Counted from the first letter of the stretch, positions 32,572 through 41,908 are shown. The stretch is DNA of 64,000 nt from an uncultured Oscillospiraceae bacterium (GCA_905192745.1 CAJJLZ010000012.1:1-64000); one strand, 5' to 3'. Notes: a model not told the origin generated them from the letters alone. Program-made: numbers and translations.

Positions 32572-32647
32572 GGTAATCCTTCCTTCCACATAAATAGGCG
32601 GCACAAACAGAATGGAAAGAAGCGTGCCTCCGCTTCCTTGCCGGACC

Positions 32648-33898
32648 CTACAGCTCCTGCGGCCCGGATTCGTTGTAAATGATTTCTCCCGGCGCTTCTG
32701 TTCCGCTTCCGCCCATATTTTCGGGCAGCGGGGTCAGATCTACCGGCTGGATGGCCGTGACCCCGCCGTACAGAGGAACGTGGTTGTTCCTCACGGTGAA
32801 ATACCCCGGTTTGCTGATTTCGATGGTATAGGAGGTATAGGGATGAGGCACCCCCGGCCGCTGGGAATATTCGGCCGGAACGGCAGGCAGCTCGACAATT
32901 TCGGTGTTGCCGTCCTGGTCGGTGGTCAATACCCAGCGCAGCGCCTGTTCGCTGCCGTCCTCCTGCGTGACAACCACCCGCGCGCCTTCAATGGGAATGG
33001 CCTGACGGGCGGTGGTGACCCATACCCGCAGCCGGGCGATGCCGGTGGACGGCGGCGACGGCGGCATCTGATCGGACAGAGGACCGCTTTCTTCGGAACG
33101 GTTTTCATTGGCCGGGGACGGGGTCTCCTGCGCGGTCTCGCTTTGGAGCTCATCCCCCCGGATTTGCCGTCCGTTTTCCGCCATATCGTCAGGAGTACTC
33201 TCGGCGGCATGGTTCCCATTTTCTGTGTCGCCTGTGTCGTTTATGCCGTCCGCATCGCCGGGAGAGACTGTATCGGTGGGAGCCGGCGTAAGAAATTCGC
33301 TGTCCTCCGGCGGTTCCACCACTCTTGGGGGAAGGAAGGGTTCCTCGTCCGTTTCTTCGTTAAGATCTCTTTGCGCCTTTTGCTCGTCCCATTCTTCCTT
33401 CGGTTCCGGATGTTCCTGCGGTTCTTCGGATTCAAACGCCGTGTTTTTCGAATCTCCGGCAGAGGGTTCCGGCTCGGACGGAGCAGGTTCCCGCGCCGGC
33501 GGAACCGGAAGAACGGGGCGCAGGGTAACGCCGGGGTTCGAATGGGCGGACAGTTCCGTTTCCTGCTCCCGCCGGTCGGCAGGGGGCGGCGACGGCTTGG
33601 GAGGCGAAGCCGGTCGTATCGGCTTGTGGAAAATGGGGGAGTCCACCGGAAACAGCGGCCGGAAGAGCGTTTCCTCCGATGGAAGCTCCCTTTCCGGCAA
33701 AGTCTCCCGTTTTGCCGGCGGGGGCGGAATCTCTCCGCGCACCGGTTCCGCCGGTATGAACGGAGCGGCGGGTTCCGTGGGCTCCCGAACGGGAACGGGG
33801 GACGGGTTCTGCCGACGATAGGCCCGCATCAGCTCTTCGGCATATTGGTGGATGCGTTCGTCCATATTGCCGGACGAGGATTTGCGCGACTGATCCAT
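32648..33898 (-). CDS. Pro-rich protein with carboxypeptidase-regulatory-like domain
   Basis: A 416-residue protein. Residues about 30-280 are low-complexity and rich in Pro, Glu and Ser (REPTEPAAPFIPAEP and similar). The C-terminal domain (about 285-390) starts GIARLRVWVTTARQAIPIEGARVVVTQEDG and ends SKPGYFTVRNNHVPLYGGV, a carboxypeptidase-D regulatory-like beta fold. There is no signal peptide or membrane segment. It heads the operon with the SpoIID-like and peptidoglycan-binding genes, so it is probably structural in the spore or wall. The exact role is unknown. Confidence 0.7.
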   Translation of the reverse strand: MDQSRKSSSGNMDERIHQYAEELMRAYRRQNPSPVPVREPTEPAAPFIPAEPVRGEIPPPPAKRETLPERELPSEETLFRPLFPVDSPIFHKPIRPASPPKPSPPPADRREQETELSAHSNPGVTLRPVLPVPPAREPAPSEPEPSAGDSKNTAFESEEPQEHPEPKEEWDEQKAQRDLNEETDEEPFLPPRVVEPPEDSEFLTPAPTDTVSPGDADGINDTGDTENGNHAAESTPDDMAENGRQIRGDELQSETAQETPSPANENRSEESGPLSDQMPPSPPSTGIARLRVWVTTARQAIPIEGARVVVTQEDGSEQALRWVLTTDQDGNTEIVELPAVPAEYSQRPGVPHPYTSYTIEISKPGYFTVRNNHVPLYGGVTAIQPVDLTPLPENMGGSGTEAPGEIIYNESGPQEL

Positions 33899-34067
33899 GA
33901 TACTCTATCCATCCTTTCCGGTTCCGGGAACCCTCCGCGGCGAGAACGGACAGGGCCGGAACAGCCGATCGTTTTCCGGCAGGAATGAAATGTCCGGCCG
34001 GATCAATGGCTCGCTTCTTATCTATATGCACGGGGATGGAAAAGGATGCCGGCTTCCTGCCCGGAGA

Positions 34068-34096
34068 TTGCATTACGGGGGAAAGTAGTGTACAAT
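34068..34096 (+). promoter_or_regulatory. trpB promoter
   Basis: TTGCAT (34068-34073), 17 bases, TACAAT (34091-34096). It lies 40 bases before the trpB start. No T-box or trp leader is evident. Confidence 0.6.
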
Positions 34097-34135
34097 GAAG
34101 CGGACAGTTCAACGGAAAGGAACAGAAAAGCAGAA

Positions 34136-35368
34136 ATGGAAAATAAGGATTATCGCAATTATACCCGGAGATTTCCGGATGAAAACGGCCGTTTCGGCGA
34201 GTACGGCGGCAGTTATCTCAGCGAGGAGCTGAAACCCGCTTTTGAGGAAATTACCAGAGCGTATCAGGCCATCTGTCATTCCGCCCAGTTTATTGCGGAA
34301 CTTCGCCGCATCCGGCGGGAATTCCAGGGGCGTCCTACCCCGGTTTACCACTGCGAGCGGCTTTCCCGCCGGGTGGGGGACGGAACCTGCCAGATTTATC
34401 TCAAACGGGAGGACCTCAACCATACCGGCGCGCACAAGCTCAACCACTGCATGGGGGAAGGGCTTCTCGCCAAATACATGGGAAAGAAGAAGCTGATCGC
34501 CGAAACCGGCGCGGGACAGCACGGCGTGGCGCTGGCCACGGCGGCCGCCTACTTCGGGCTGGAATGCGAGATTCATATGGGCGAGGTGGATATTGCCAAG
34601 CAGGCCCCCAACGTGACCCGGATGAAGATTCTCGGCGCGAAGGTGGTGCCGGTCACGCATGGGCTGAAAACCCTGAAGGAGGCGGTGGATTCCGCCTTCG
34701 CCGCCTATGCCCGGGAATATAAGGACGCGATTTACTGCATCGGCTCGGCGCTCGGGCCGCATCCCTTCCCGATGATGGTGCGGGATTTTCAGGCCGTTAT
34801 CGGCAGCGAGGCGAGGGAGCAGTTTCTGGAGATGACCGGTATTTATCCCGATGTGGTGACTGCCTGCGTGGGCGGGGGAAGCAACTCGATCGGGATGTTC
34901 GTCCCCTTCCTCGACGACCCGGTGCAGATCGTCGGGGTGGAACCGCTCGGCGTCGGCACCGGAGTCGGCCAGCACGCCGCCTCCATCGCTTACGGCTCCA
35001 AGGGCGTGCTTCACGGCTTCGAGAGCTATCTCCTTCAGGATAAGGACGGCGCTCCCGCGCCGGTGTATTCGGTGGCGAGCGGGCTGGATTACCCCTCCGT
35101 CGGGCCGGAGCACGCGATGCTGCATGACCTCGGCCGGGTGGAATACGCGCAGGTGGGCGACGAGGAGGCGATGGAAGCCTTCTTCAAGCTCTCCCGGTAC
35201 GAGGGGATTATCCCCGCGCTGGAAAGCGCCCATGCCGTCGCGTATGCCATGCGGCTGGCGAAGGAGAGAAAGAACGGCGCCATCCTCGTGAACCTGAGCG
35301 GCCGCGGGGATAAGGATATCGATTATGTGGTGGAAAAATACGGCTACGGCGAACAGTACGCCGACTGA
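34136..35368 (+). CDS. trpB: Tryptophan synthase beta chain
   Basis: A 410-residue PLP enzyme. The Schiff-base lysine is in HTGAHKLNHC, the phosphate loop is GGGSNSIG, and GRPTPVYHCERLSRRVG and YLKREDLNHTGAHK match TrpB1. It makes L-tryptophan from indole and serine. The start at 34136 is taken from ATG with GGAAAGGA upstream; the longer frame has no site. No trpA or other trp gene is near. The enzyme may work alone on salvaged indole, or the partner is elsewhere. Confidence 0.93.
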   Translation: MENKDYRNYTRRFPDENGRFGEYGGSYLSEELKPAFEEITRAYQAICHSAQFIAELRRIRREFQGRPTPVYHCERLSRRVGDGTCQIYLKREDLNHTGAHKLNHCMGEGLLAKYMGKKKLIAETGAGQHGVALATAAAYFGLECEIHMGEVDIAKQAPNVTRMKILGAKVVPVTHGLKTLKEAVDSAFAAYAREYKDAIYCIGSALGPHPFPMMVRDFQAVIGSEAREQFLEMTGIYPDVVTACVGGGSNSIGMFVPFLDDPVQIVGVEPLGVGTGVGQHAASIAYGSKGVLHGFESYLLQDKDGAPAPVYSVASGLDYPSVGPEHAMLHDLGRVEYAQVGDEEAMEAFFKLSRYEGIIPALESAHAVAYAMRLAKERKNGAILVNLSGRGDKDIDYVVEKYGYGEQYAD

Positions 35369-35428
35369 GTCCGCGTTGGCCCGGCAAAGACGATATGGAA
35401 GCCGAATAGAAGCAGGAGGTGTCCCGGT

Positions 35429-36181
35429 ATGGCCGTTACCGTAAAAGAAATACAGAACTGGCTGGATCAGCTCGCGCCCCCTTCGCTGGCGGAGGATTGG
35501 GACAACGTTGGGCTGCTGGTGGGTGATCCCGGCGCGGCGGTCACCCGGGTGCTGGTGGCGCTGGATCCCTCACCCTATGCGGCCGCGCAGGCCGCCGCTA
35601 TGGGCGCGGAGCTTCTGCTTACCCATCATCCGGTGATTTTCAGCGGGCTGAAACGGCTTCCGGCGGAGGATCCGGTTTACCTGCTTGCCCGGGCGGGAGT
35701 GGCCGCCATCGCCGCCCATACCAATCTGGACGCGGCGCAGGGCGGCGTAAACGACGCGCTGGCCGGCGCGCTGGGGCTGACCGACGTGCAGACCGCGCCG
35801 GACGGAATCAGCCGGATCGGTCATCTGCCGGCGGCGCTCCCGCCGGCCGCCTTCGCCGCGCTGGCGATGGACCGTCTGGGCGCGCCCGCCGTGCAGTGGC
35901 GGGCGGGGGAGCGGCCGGTGGAGACCGTTGCCCTCTGCTCCGGGGCGGGGGCGGCGTTCATGCACTCCCTGCTGGATCAGGCCGACGCGTTTTTGACCGG
36001 GGAGCTGAAATACCACGACTGGCCCCGCACGGCGGCGACAGTGGTGGCCGCCGGCCATTTCCACACCGAAATCGGGATTGTCGCTCCGCTCGCCCGGCGG
36101 CTGGCGGAGGCTTTTCCCTCCCTGCTGGTGGAGACGGCGAAGGAAAGCTGTCCCTACAGCGTGCTGGTGCGGCGGAAATAG
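35429..36181 (+). CDS. Nif3-like dinuclear metal center protein
   Basis: A 250-residue member of the NIF3/YbgI (GTP cyclohydrolase I type 2-like) family. The metal-binding motifs are ELLLTHHPVIFSGLK, AHTNLDAAQGGVNDALA and GHFHTEIGIV. Full length for short family members. Biochemical function is unsettled; it often lies beside tRNA methyltransferase trmK, absent here. The gene is preceded by AGGAGG and may be co-transcribed with trpB (60-base gap). Confidence 0.88.
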   Translation: MAVTVKEIQNWLDQLAPPSLAEDWDNVGLLVGDPGAAVTRVLVALDPSPYAAAQAAAMGAELLLTHHPVIFSGLKRLPAEDPVYLLARAGVAAIAAHTNLDAAQGGVNDALAGALGLTDVQTAPDGISRIGHLPAALPPAAFAALAMDRLGAPAVQWRAGERPVETVALCSGAGAAFMHSLLDQADAFLTGELKYHDWPRTAATVVAAGHFHTEIGIVAPLARRLAEAFPSLLVETAKESCPYSVLVRRK

Positions 36182-36285
36182 GGAGGAAGCAGGGCAAAAA
36201 TACGCGGGCCGGAACCCTCGGCGGTTCCGGCATCTCCTTCGGAGCCGAGCGTCTCCTTCGGAGCCGGGAAAGGACAGGGATTGTT
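36182..36285 (+). repeat. Short tandem repeat in the nif3-rqcH gap
   Basis: TCTCCTTCGGAGCCG occurs twice in tandem (about 36233-36265), each copy being a short hairpin (CTCCTTCGGAG). It may space or stabilise the transcript. Confidence 0.5.
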
Positions 36286-38070
36286 ATGGCGCTGGACGGC
36301 GCGTTTCTGCATTGCCTGCGGGAGGAGTTGACCGCCTCTCTGCCCGACGCGCGGGTGGACAAGGTGCATCAGCCTTCCCGGGAGGAACTGATTATATCCT
36401 TGCGTACAAGGGGAGGGAGCGGCGCTTCCACCGGGGTGAGGAAGCTGTATCTGTCGGCCCGCGCCAATTCGCCCCGGGTGCATTTTACCGATATCCCGCT
36501 GGAAAATCCCGCGTCCCCGCCCATGTTCTGTATGCTGCTGCGCAAGCGGCTGACCGGCGGGCGGCTGGTCGGCATCCGTCAGCCGGGGCTGGAGCGGGCG
36601 CTGTATTTCGATCTCGACTGCGTGGATGAGCTGGGGGATATCGTCCGGCTCACCCTGGCGGTGGAGATTATGGGACGGCATTCCAATATCATTCTGATCG
36701 GTCCGGACGGGGTGGTGATCGACGCGATCAAGCGGGTGGATATGGAGATGTCCTCGGTGCGGCCGGTTCTGCCCGGTCTGCCGTATTCTCCACCCCCCGC
36801 CGAGGCGGGACGGCTTGATCTGTCCCTCTGCGCGCCCGCCGATCTGCTGGAAGCGGCGGAGCGGGGGAAGGACGGCCCGCTTTCCAAGGCGCTGCTGGGG
36901 GCCGCTCACGGCCTTTCTCCCCTGATCTGCCGGGAGGTGTCTCATTACGCTGCCCGGGGACGGGATACCGCCGCGCACGCCCTGACCGGGGAGGAGCGGG
37001 ACCGCGCGCTGTTTGCGCTCTCCCGGGTGAAGGCGGCGGTGGAGACGGGGGAGAACCGCGTTCCTTATATCCTGTATAAAAGCGGGGACGCGCCGCAGGA
37101 TTTCAGTTTTCTGCCCATTACCCAGTACGGCCTGTCGGCCGTCGGGCGGGAAATGGAGAGCTTCTCCGCTTTGCTGGACGCGTTTTACGCCCAGAAGGAT
37201 CAGGCCGAGCGGACCCGCCAGCGGGCGCACGATATCCTCCGGGTGCTGACCAACGCGTCGGAGCGCACCGCCCGCAAGCTCGGCCACCAGCGGGAGGAAC
37301 TGGCGAAGTCGGGGGACCGGGAAAGCCTGCGGATTTACGGCGACCTGATCCACGCCAACCTCCATGCCATCCCGAAGGGCGCGTCCTCCGCCGAACTGAT
37401 TAATTACTATGACCCGGACTGCGCCACTCTGACCGTGCCGCTGGATCCGGCGCTGTCCGCCTCCCAGAACGCGCAGAAGTATTATAAGGAGTACCGCAAG
37501 GCCCAGACGGCGGAGCGGGTGCTTGCCGAGCAGATCGCGCAGGGGGAGGAGGAGCTGACCTACCTCGACACGGTGTTTGACGCGTTGTCCCGCGCCGTTA
37601 CCCTGCGGGAGCTGAATGAGCTGCGGCAGGAGCTGGCGGCGGGCGGATACCTCCGCCTTCAGCGGGGGAAGCAGAAGCCGCCCGCGCCGCTCGGGCCGAT
37701 GGAGTTTGTGTCGGACGACGGCTTTTCCATTCTGGTGGGGCGGAACAACGTGGAAAACGACCGTCTGACCCTGAAAACCGCCCGGGGAAGCGACGTGTGG
37801 TTCCACACCAAGAATATCCCCGGCTCCCACGTTGTGGTGCTTACCGGGGGACAGACGCCCCCCGACCGCACGCTGGAGCAGGCGGCGGTTCTCGCCGCCC
37901 TGCATTCCAAGGCGGCGGAATCCCGGCAGGTGCCGGTGGATTACACCGAGATCCGCAACGTGAAAAAGCCGGCCGGCGCCAAGCCCGGCATGGTGATCTA
38001 CGAAACCAACCGGACGGCCTACGTCACCCCCGATCCCGCAATGGCGGAACGCCTTCGGAAAAAGGGATAA
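36286..38070 (+). CDS. rqcH: RqcH / NFACT family ribosome quality-control protein
   Basis: A 594-residue protein of the NFACT (old FbpA) family. The N-terminal NFACT-N domain starts MALDGAFLHCLREELTASLPDARVDKVHQPSREEL. A helical and coiled-coil middle (about 330-460) follows, then NFACT-R (about 470-580) with FVSDDGFSILVGRNNVENDRLTLKTA, DVWFHTKNIPGSHVVV and the YTEIRNVKKPAGAKPGMVIY end. RqcH tags stalled nascent chains with alanine tails. The start at 36286 has AAAGGACAGGGA upstream. Confidence 0.92.
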   Translation: MALDGAFLHCLREELTASLPDARVDKVHQPSREELIISLRTRGGSGASTGVRKLYLSARANSPRVHFTDIPLENPASPPMFCMLLRKRLTGGRLVGIRQPGLERALYFDLDCVDELGDIVRLTLAVEIMGRHSNIILIGPDGVVIDAIKRVDMEMSSVRPVLPGLPYSPPPAEAGRLDLSLCAPADLLEAAERGKDGPLSKALLGAAHGLSPLICREVSHYAARGRDTAAHALTGEERDRALFALSRVKAAVETGENRVPYILYKSGDAPQDFSFLPITQYGLSAVGREMESFSALLDAFYAQKDQAERTRQRAHDILRVLTNASERTARKLGHQREELAKSGDRESLRIYGDLIHANLHAIPKGASSAELINYYDPDCATLTVPLDPALSASQNAQKYYKEYRKAQTAERVLAEQIAQGEEELTYLDTVFDALSRAVTLRELNELRQELAAGGYLRLQRGKQKPPAPLGPMEFVSDDGFSILVGRNNVENDRLTLKTARGSDVWFHTKNIPGSHVVVLTGGQTPPDRTLEQAAVLAALHSKAAESRQVPVDYTEIRNVKKPAGAKPGMVIYETNRTAYVTPDPAMAERLRKKG

Positions 38071-38100
38071 GTTCGTTCTAACCGCCCGAACCGGACAATA

Positions 38101-38149
38101 TAAAAAAAGCGCCTCCTGCTGCGGAACGGAATCCGCGGCAGGAGGCGCT
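38101..38149 (-). terminator. Terminator of the anti-sigma-like gene
   Basis: AGCGCCTCCTGCTGCGGA pairs with TCCGCGGCAGGAGGCGCT (one G-U pair). The T-tract is on the minus strand (plus-strand AAAAAAA at 38102-38108). It also lies after rqcH and may slow it. Confidence 0.8.
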
Positions 38150-38167
38150 GTAATTTATGCCGGATGT

Positions 38168-40102
38168 TTAAAAACAAATTTTTTCAAAAGATAATTCCTT
38201 CAAAAATGCATCGTATGAGTCGAGAGCGTCTCCCTCATACGGCATACGGCAGAAATAGTCGCCCACTTTCCATGTGTAAAAGCCATAATTCATATCGATT
38301 ATCGTGTCGTCAACCGGGAACGCGTACTGTACATGGTCATGGACAATGGAGAGACCATGTGCGTTATTCATGCTGGTCTTCTTCGAGCCCTCGGGGGACC
38401 ACAGTTCTTTCTTACCATGCCAGCAGGTGAAACGAAGGGAATTGCCGTCGGACAGCGTTACATAAAAATCTGTGGTTCCGTTGCAAAGGAACTCCACCTT
38501 TGACAGGGTGCTGCCGGCCGGCAACACGGGCAGGATGAAGTACCGATCGGTAAGCAGCATTTCAAATTCGCTCTCGTTCAGTGAAAGATGGCTGATTTTC
38601 GCCGACTTCAGGAAAGCCTGATATAACGCCTCTTTATTAGAGAGAGGAAGGAGCGCTTCCTTATACTCCGCCAGCGTAGAAAACTTCATGATGGATGCCG
38701 AGCCATAAAAGCAGGTGGTTGGCGTCGCTTGTCTTTCACTGGTGGTATTGGAAAGGGCTGCTTCTGTCGTGGTGGTGCTTCGGGGCGGCCTGTCGGCTGG
38801 GGTTGTGCTTGTTATGGCTTCTGATGTGGAAGGCGTTGTTGTGCTCTCCGTTCCATAGCGCCGCTGGAGTTCGCGCAGGCTTTTTTCGGTGATGATCCCC
38901 TGCTTGTAGGCTTCCGCTATTTCATAGAAAGAGGAACCGCTGTGCAGGCGGTATCCCGGATAGGGCATACGGAAGGAATATCCGTCGATGGAAAAGCCTT
39001 CAAGCATACATTCAAAACCCGTTTCTGTCTTTGCAACAAGAACAAGTTCTGCGCCCTCATAGGTTCCGCAGTAATCATAGATCATAATACCTTCAGGGGA
39101 ATTGGGGCGTTCTTCTTTAGGGAGAGCGTTGAAATAATCCTCCTTAATCTTCTGCCGCTTTTCTTCAGAAAGAGTCTCTGTTTGATGATGCTTTAAAATA
39201 TAATACCGGTCAAGCAAATTCAGGAGCTCCGTCCAAAAGCCGTTGCTGCCGCTTCGGAGATATAAGTCCTCCCATTCCCCGCCGGTGATCCGGAGAGCAT
39301 CCTCCGTACACAGGCTTTCCCAGCAATCGCCGGGGAAAATATATTTTTGAGTATTGACCGGTTCATCAGTGATTTCGATGGAGGGGATGAAGGGGTTGAA
39401 AAGAGTATATCGGTTTTCCCGCTGAGCGTCGCCGGAAATCGTCTCGCTGTCGGACAGGAATAAGACGTAACGATGTCCTTTCTTCAGGCTTTGATACAGC
39501 TTTCCGTTCATGGTGTAGCAGGGAACCTCCACTTTTTTGGGAGGAGCGACTGTGCCGCCGCCGATTTTTCCGAATGAACGCGCTTCCAAAGAATATATCA
39601 GGCTGGTATAAGAAACGCCGAAGCTGTCGGTGCGGGTTACAAACTCCCCGTCGGTCACGACGGCATCGATAATAAAATCAGCGTTTATTGCATCGGTTTC
39701 ATGGAACTTCGGGATGTCAAGCGTCTCAATGGGAATCCCCGCCGCTCCCTCCGGCAGAACGAATTCTCCGCCCTCCGGCAGTTTCAATTCGCTGTAGGCA
39801 ATGGTGTGCGCCGCCGCGGAACCGCTTTCCTCCGAGGAGAGGGAACCGGCCGCCGACAAAACGTTTCCTCTCCTCGACGCGGCGAACAGGACGGGCAGGG
39901 CGATCACGGCCGCCGCCGCGCAGACGGCGGTTCCAATCATCACGGGCCGCAGAGGAAAACCATGCGGGGAAGCGGCGGAACGGGGCTTCCATTTTGCGCG
40001 TTTGATTCGCGCCGCGGCCTTGGTGCGGGCGATCAAATCATCGCCGGGACGAAGCTGGGGTTTCATCCGTTCCCAAACGTCCGGCGTATTCTTCGTATTC
40101 AT
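38168..40102 (-). CDS. Anti-sigma-factor-like membrane protein with stalk
   Basis: A 644-residue protein overlapping the sigma factor gene by 65 bases. It has a basic cytoplasmic N terminus (about 1-50; ARTKAAARIKRAKWKPRSAA), one membrane segment (about 53-74) and a large outer part. The stalk (about 410-465) is Thr/Ser-rich (STTTPSTSEAITSTTP). There is no zinc-binding HCC motif, so it is not a classical ZAS anti-sigma. Position, topology and overlap suggest it controls the ECF factor. The outer domains are not recognised. AAAGGAGA precedes the ATG. Confidence 0.6.
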   Translation of the reverse strand: MNTKNTPDVWERMKPQLRPGDDLIARTKAAARIKRAKWKPRSAASPHGFPLRPVMIGTAVCAAAAVIALPVLFAASRRGNVLSAAGSLSSEESGSAAAHTIAYSELKLPEGGEFVLPEGAAGIPIETLDIPKFHETDAINADFIIDAVVTDGEFVTRTDSFGVSYTSLIYSLEARSFGKIGGGTVAPPKKVEVPCYTMNGKLYQSLKKGHRYVLFLSDSETISGDAQRENRYTLFNPFIPSIEITDEPVNTQKYIFPGDCWESLCTEDALRITGGEWEDLYLRSGSNGFWTELLNLLDRYYILKHHQTETLSEEKRQKIKEDYFNALPKEERPNSPEGIMIYDYCGTYEGAELVLVAKTETGFECMLEGFSIDGYSFRMPYPGYRLHSGSSFYEIAEAYKQGIITEKSLRELQRRYGTESTTTPSTSEAITSTTPADRPPRSTTTTEAALSNTTSERQATPTTCFYGSASIMKFSTLAEYKEALLPLSNKEALYQAFLKSAKISHLSLNESEFEMLLTDRYFILPVLPAGSTLSKVEFLCNGTTDFYVTLSDGNSLRFTCWHGKKELWSPEGSKKTSMNNAHGLSIVHDHVQYAFPVDDTIIDMNYGFYTWKVGDYFCRMPYEGDALDSYDAFLKELSFEKICF

Positions 40103-40586
40103 CCGGGTAGTCTCCTTTCAGTTTTTCCCGCAGCATGGCGCGTCCCCGGGTGAGCTGCATCCGGACGGCGGCGGGGCGACTGCCGGTGGCTGTCGCGATT
40201 TCGTTGGCGGAGAAGCCCTCAAAGTAAAAGAGATGCAGCGCCGTGCGGTATTTGGCGGGAAGGGAAAGCAGTGCGGCATGGACGGCGCTCTCTTCCGGCA
40301 TTTCGAAGGGAAGCGTTTCGTCCAGCGGGACGGTGCGGCGTCGAAAGGGGGCGGACCAGAATTTCCGGCTGCACAGGATGGTCACCCGGATCAGCCAGGC
40401 CTTGCGGTGTTCCTCGTTCTCAAAGGTTCGTTCCTTTTCAAAATACCGCAGGAATACCTCCTGAAATACGTCCTCCGCGTCGGGAACCGTCCGGACGCGG
40501 GTGAGGGCAAGGCGGTAGACCATCGCCGCATACGCGTCCACCACGCCGTCTACGCCGGTATTCCATTGATAGGGCGAATCGAGCAT
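40038..40586 (-). CDS. ECF-type RNA polymerase sigma factor
   Basis: A 182-residue sigma-70 family ECF factor. Region 2 shows YRLALTRVRTVPDAEDVFQEVFLRYFE; region 4 shows LPAKYRTALHLFYFEGFSANEIATATGSRPAAVRMQLTRGRAMLREKL. The start at 40586 is chosen from GGAGG spacing. It overlaps the membrane protein downstream, a typical sigma/anti-sigma coupling. The end (YPDEYEEYAGRLGTDETPASSRR) is encoded by the overlap. Confidence 0.9.
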   Translation of the reverse strand: MLDSPYQWNTGVDGVVDAYAAMVYRLALTRVRTVPDAEDVFQEVFLRYFEKERTFENEEHRKAWLIRVTILCSRKFWSAPFRRRTVPLDETLPFEMPEESAVHAALLSLPAKYRTALHLFYFEGFSANEIATATGSRPAAVRMQLTRGRAMLREKLKGDYPDEYEEYAGRLGTDETPASSRR

Positions 40587-40680
40587 CCGTTCCGCCTCCT
40601 CATGAAAGATCTTTCGTATTAACTCCCGGAAGATAGGGGAAAAGCAACAGGATTTAAAAAATTTTTTGCGATTGTTAAAG

Positions 40681-40716
40681 AAAAAGCCCCTCTTGCACAA
40701 AAGGCGACAAGAGGGG
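40681..40716 (-). terminator. Terminator of the ygiQ-MBL-DUF3006 operon
   Basis: CCCCTCTTG (40687-40695) and CAAGAGGGG (40708-40716) form the stem; the minus-strand T-tract is plus-strand AAAAAG at 40681-40686. The AT-rich stretch 40640-40680 probably contains the promoter of the ECF gene; no standard boxes are clear. Confidence 0.8.
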
Positions 40717-40728
40717 ACGGCTTCACGG

Positions 40729-40953
40729 CTATTTCCGCCGCAGCTTTTCCTGCAGGCGGAGGATTTCCTCCCGGCGGCGGGCGGTTTCCTCCGGCGCGGG
40801 GAGGAATGCGTCGCCCTGACGAAGGAAAACCTCGCCGGGGCGGGCGTCGGCGGGAAGAAGGGCGCGGGGGAGATTGTGGATAGTTTCATCGTCATCCTCC
40901 AGCACCGCCAGCTCCTGCTCAAACCGGACGAGAGAATAGTACAGCACATCCAT
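40729..40953 (-). CDS. DUF3006 family protein
   Basis: A 74-residue protein. YYSLVRFEQELAVLEDDDETIHNLPRALLPADARPGEVF has the short beta-barrel pattern of DUF3006, followed by a charged helical tail. These proteins nearly always sit beside a ComEC-like MBL hydrolase, as here (19-base gap). Function is unknown; linkage suggests support of the hydrolase. Confidence 0.75.
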   Translation of the reverse strand: MDVLYYSLVRFEQELAVLEDDDETIHNLPRALLPADARPGEVFLRQGDAFLPAPEETARRREEILRLQEKLRRK

Positions 40954-40972
40954 GGCGTTTTCCTCCTTTGCC

Positions 40973-41908
40973 TTATTTTTCGGTGGTGACGGTGACGGCG
41001 CTGCCGTCGCTCACTGCGCGGATGGTGCCGTTCAGGTCGCTGCGATAACACGTCACGTTGTATTTTTCCAGAGTTTCCAGCGTTTCCGCATGGGGATGGC
41101 CGTAGGAATTGCCTGCTCCGCAGGTGAGAGCGGCATACCGGGGCCGGACGGCGGCGATCAGCGCCTCCGACGAGGACGAGGAACTGCCGTGGTGGCCCGC
41201 CTTGAGAAAATCGGCCCGCAGATTCTGGCCGGAGGCCAGCAGCGCCGCTTCCGCCTCCTGTTCCGCGTCCCCCATGAACAGGAAACCGGTGGAGCCGAAA
41301 TCCACCCGGCAGACCACCGACATTTCGTTGGTGTCGGTAAAAGTCCCGGCCGGGCCGAGGATGGTGAGAAGGGCGCTGCCGAGCGAATGGGTCTGTCCCG
41401 GCTCGGCTTCGGTGATCGAAAGCCCCTGTGCGTCCAGCGCCTTGAGCAGCTTTAAGTAGGTTTTGGTGGTGGGAGTAGCCTCTTCCGGCATGGTTGCCAT
41501 GATGAAGGTGCCGATGGGGAAGGTGTTCACCACGTCGTCCATCCCGCCGATGTGGTCGGCGTCCGCGTGGGTGGCGATCACATAATCCAGCCGGTCCACT
41601 TTTTGGGCCCGGAGATAGGCGATTACGGTATCGGTGTTTTTATTTTCTCCCGCGTCGATCAGCAGGGACTGCCCGTCCTTGGTCACCAGAACGGAATCGG
41701 CGTTTCCCACGTCGATCACATGAATCTGAAGCTCGCCGCCGGTCACGGCGGAGGAGGAAGGTTCGAAGACCGCGCGCAGTTCCTCGCCGTACCGGCTGAC
41801 GGCGATTACCGCGGCGGCGCAGAGCAGCAGGAGCGTGCAGACCAGCGCGGCAATCCGCTGAGGACGGGTGAGGGCGGGCTTGCGGCGGCGTTTGCGTCGG
41901 GCGGCCAT
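40973..41908 (-). CDS. ComEC/Rec2-type MBL-fold hydrolase, membrane-anchored
   Basis: A 311-residue protein with an Arg-rich N terminus (AARRKRRRKPALTRPQR), one membrane segment (about 19-40) and an extracytoplasmic metallo-beta-lactamase domain. The metal motif is THADADHIGG (about 115-124); LKAGHHGSSSSSSEALI and YGHPHAETLETLEKYNV are typical of the ComEC C-terminal domain. It likely degrades nucleic acid outside the cell. It is six bases downstream of ygiQ. Confidence 0.87.
   Translation of the reverse strand: MAARRKRRRKPALTRPQRIAALVCTLLLLCAAAVIAVSRYGEELRAVFEPSSSAVTGGELQIHVIDVGNADSVLVTKDGQSLLIDAGENKNTDTVIAYLRAQKVDRLDYVIATHADADHIGGMDDVVNTFPIGTFIMATMPEEATPTTKTYLKLLKALDAQGLSITEAEPGQTHSLGSALLTILGPAGTFTDTNEMSVVCRVDFGSTGFLFMGDAEQEAEAALLASGQNLRADFLKAGHHGSSSSSSEALIAAVRPRYAALTCGAGNSYGHPHAETLETLEKYNVTCYRSDLNGTIRAVSDGSAVTVTTEK

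Noticed and set aside
33899..34067. Sporulation sigma promoter (CATATAGATA on the minus strand) before the Pro-rich gene
   Set aside because: The -10-like string is suggestive, but no matching -35 for sigma-E, G or K could be fitted.
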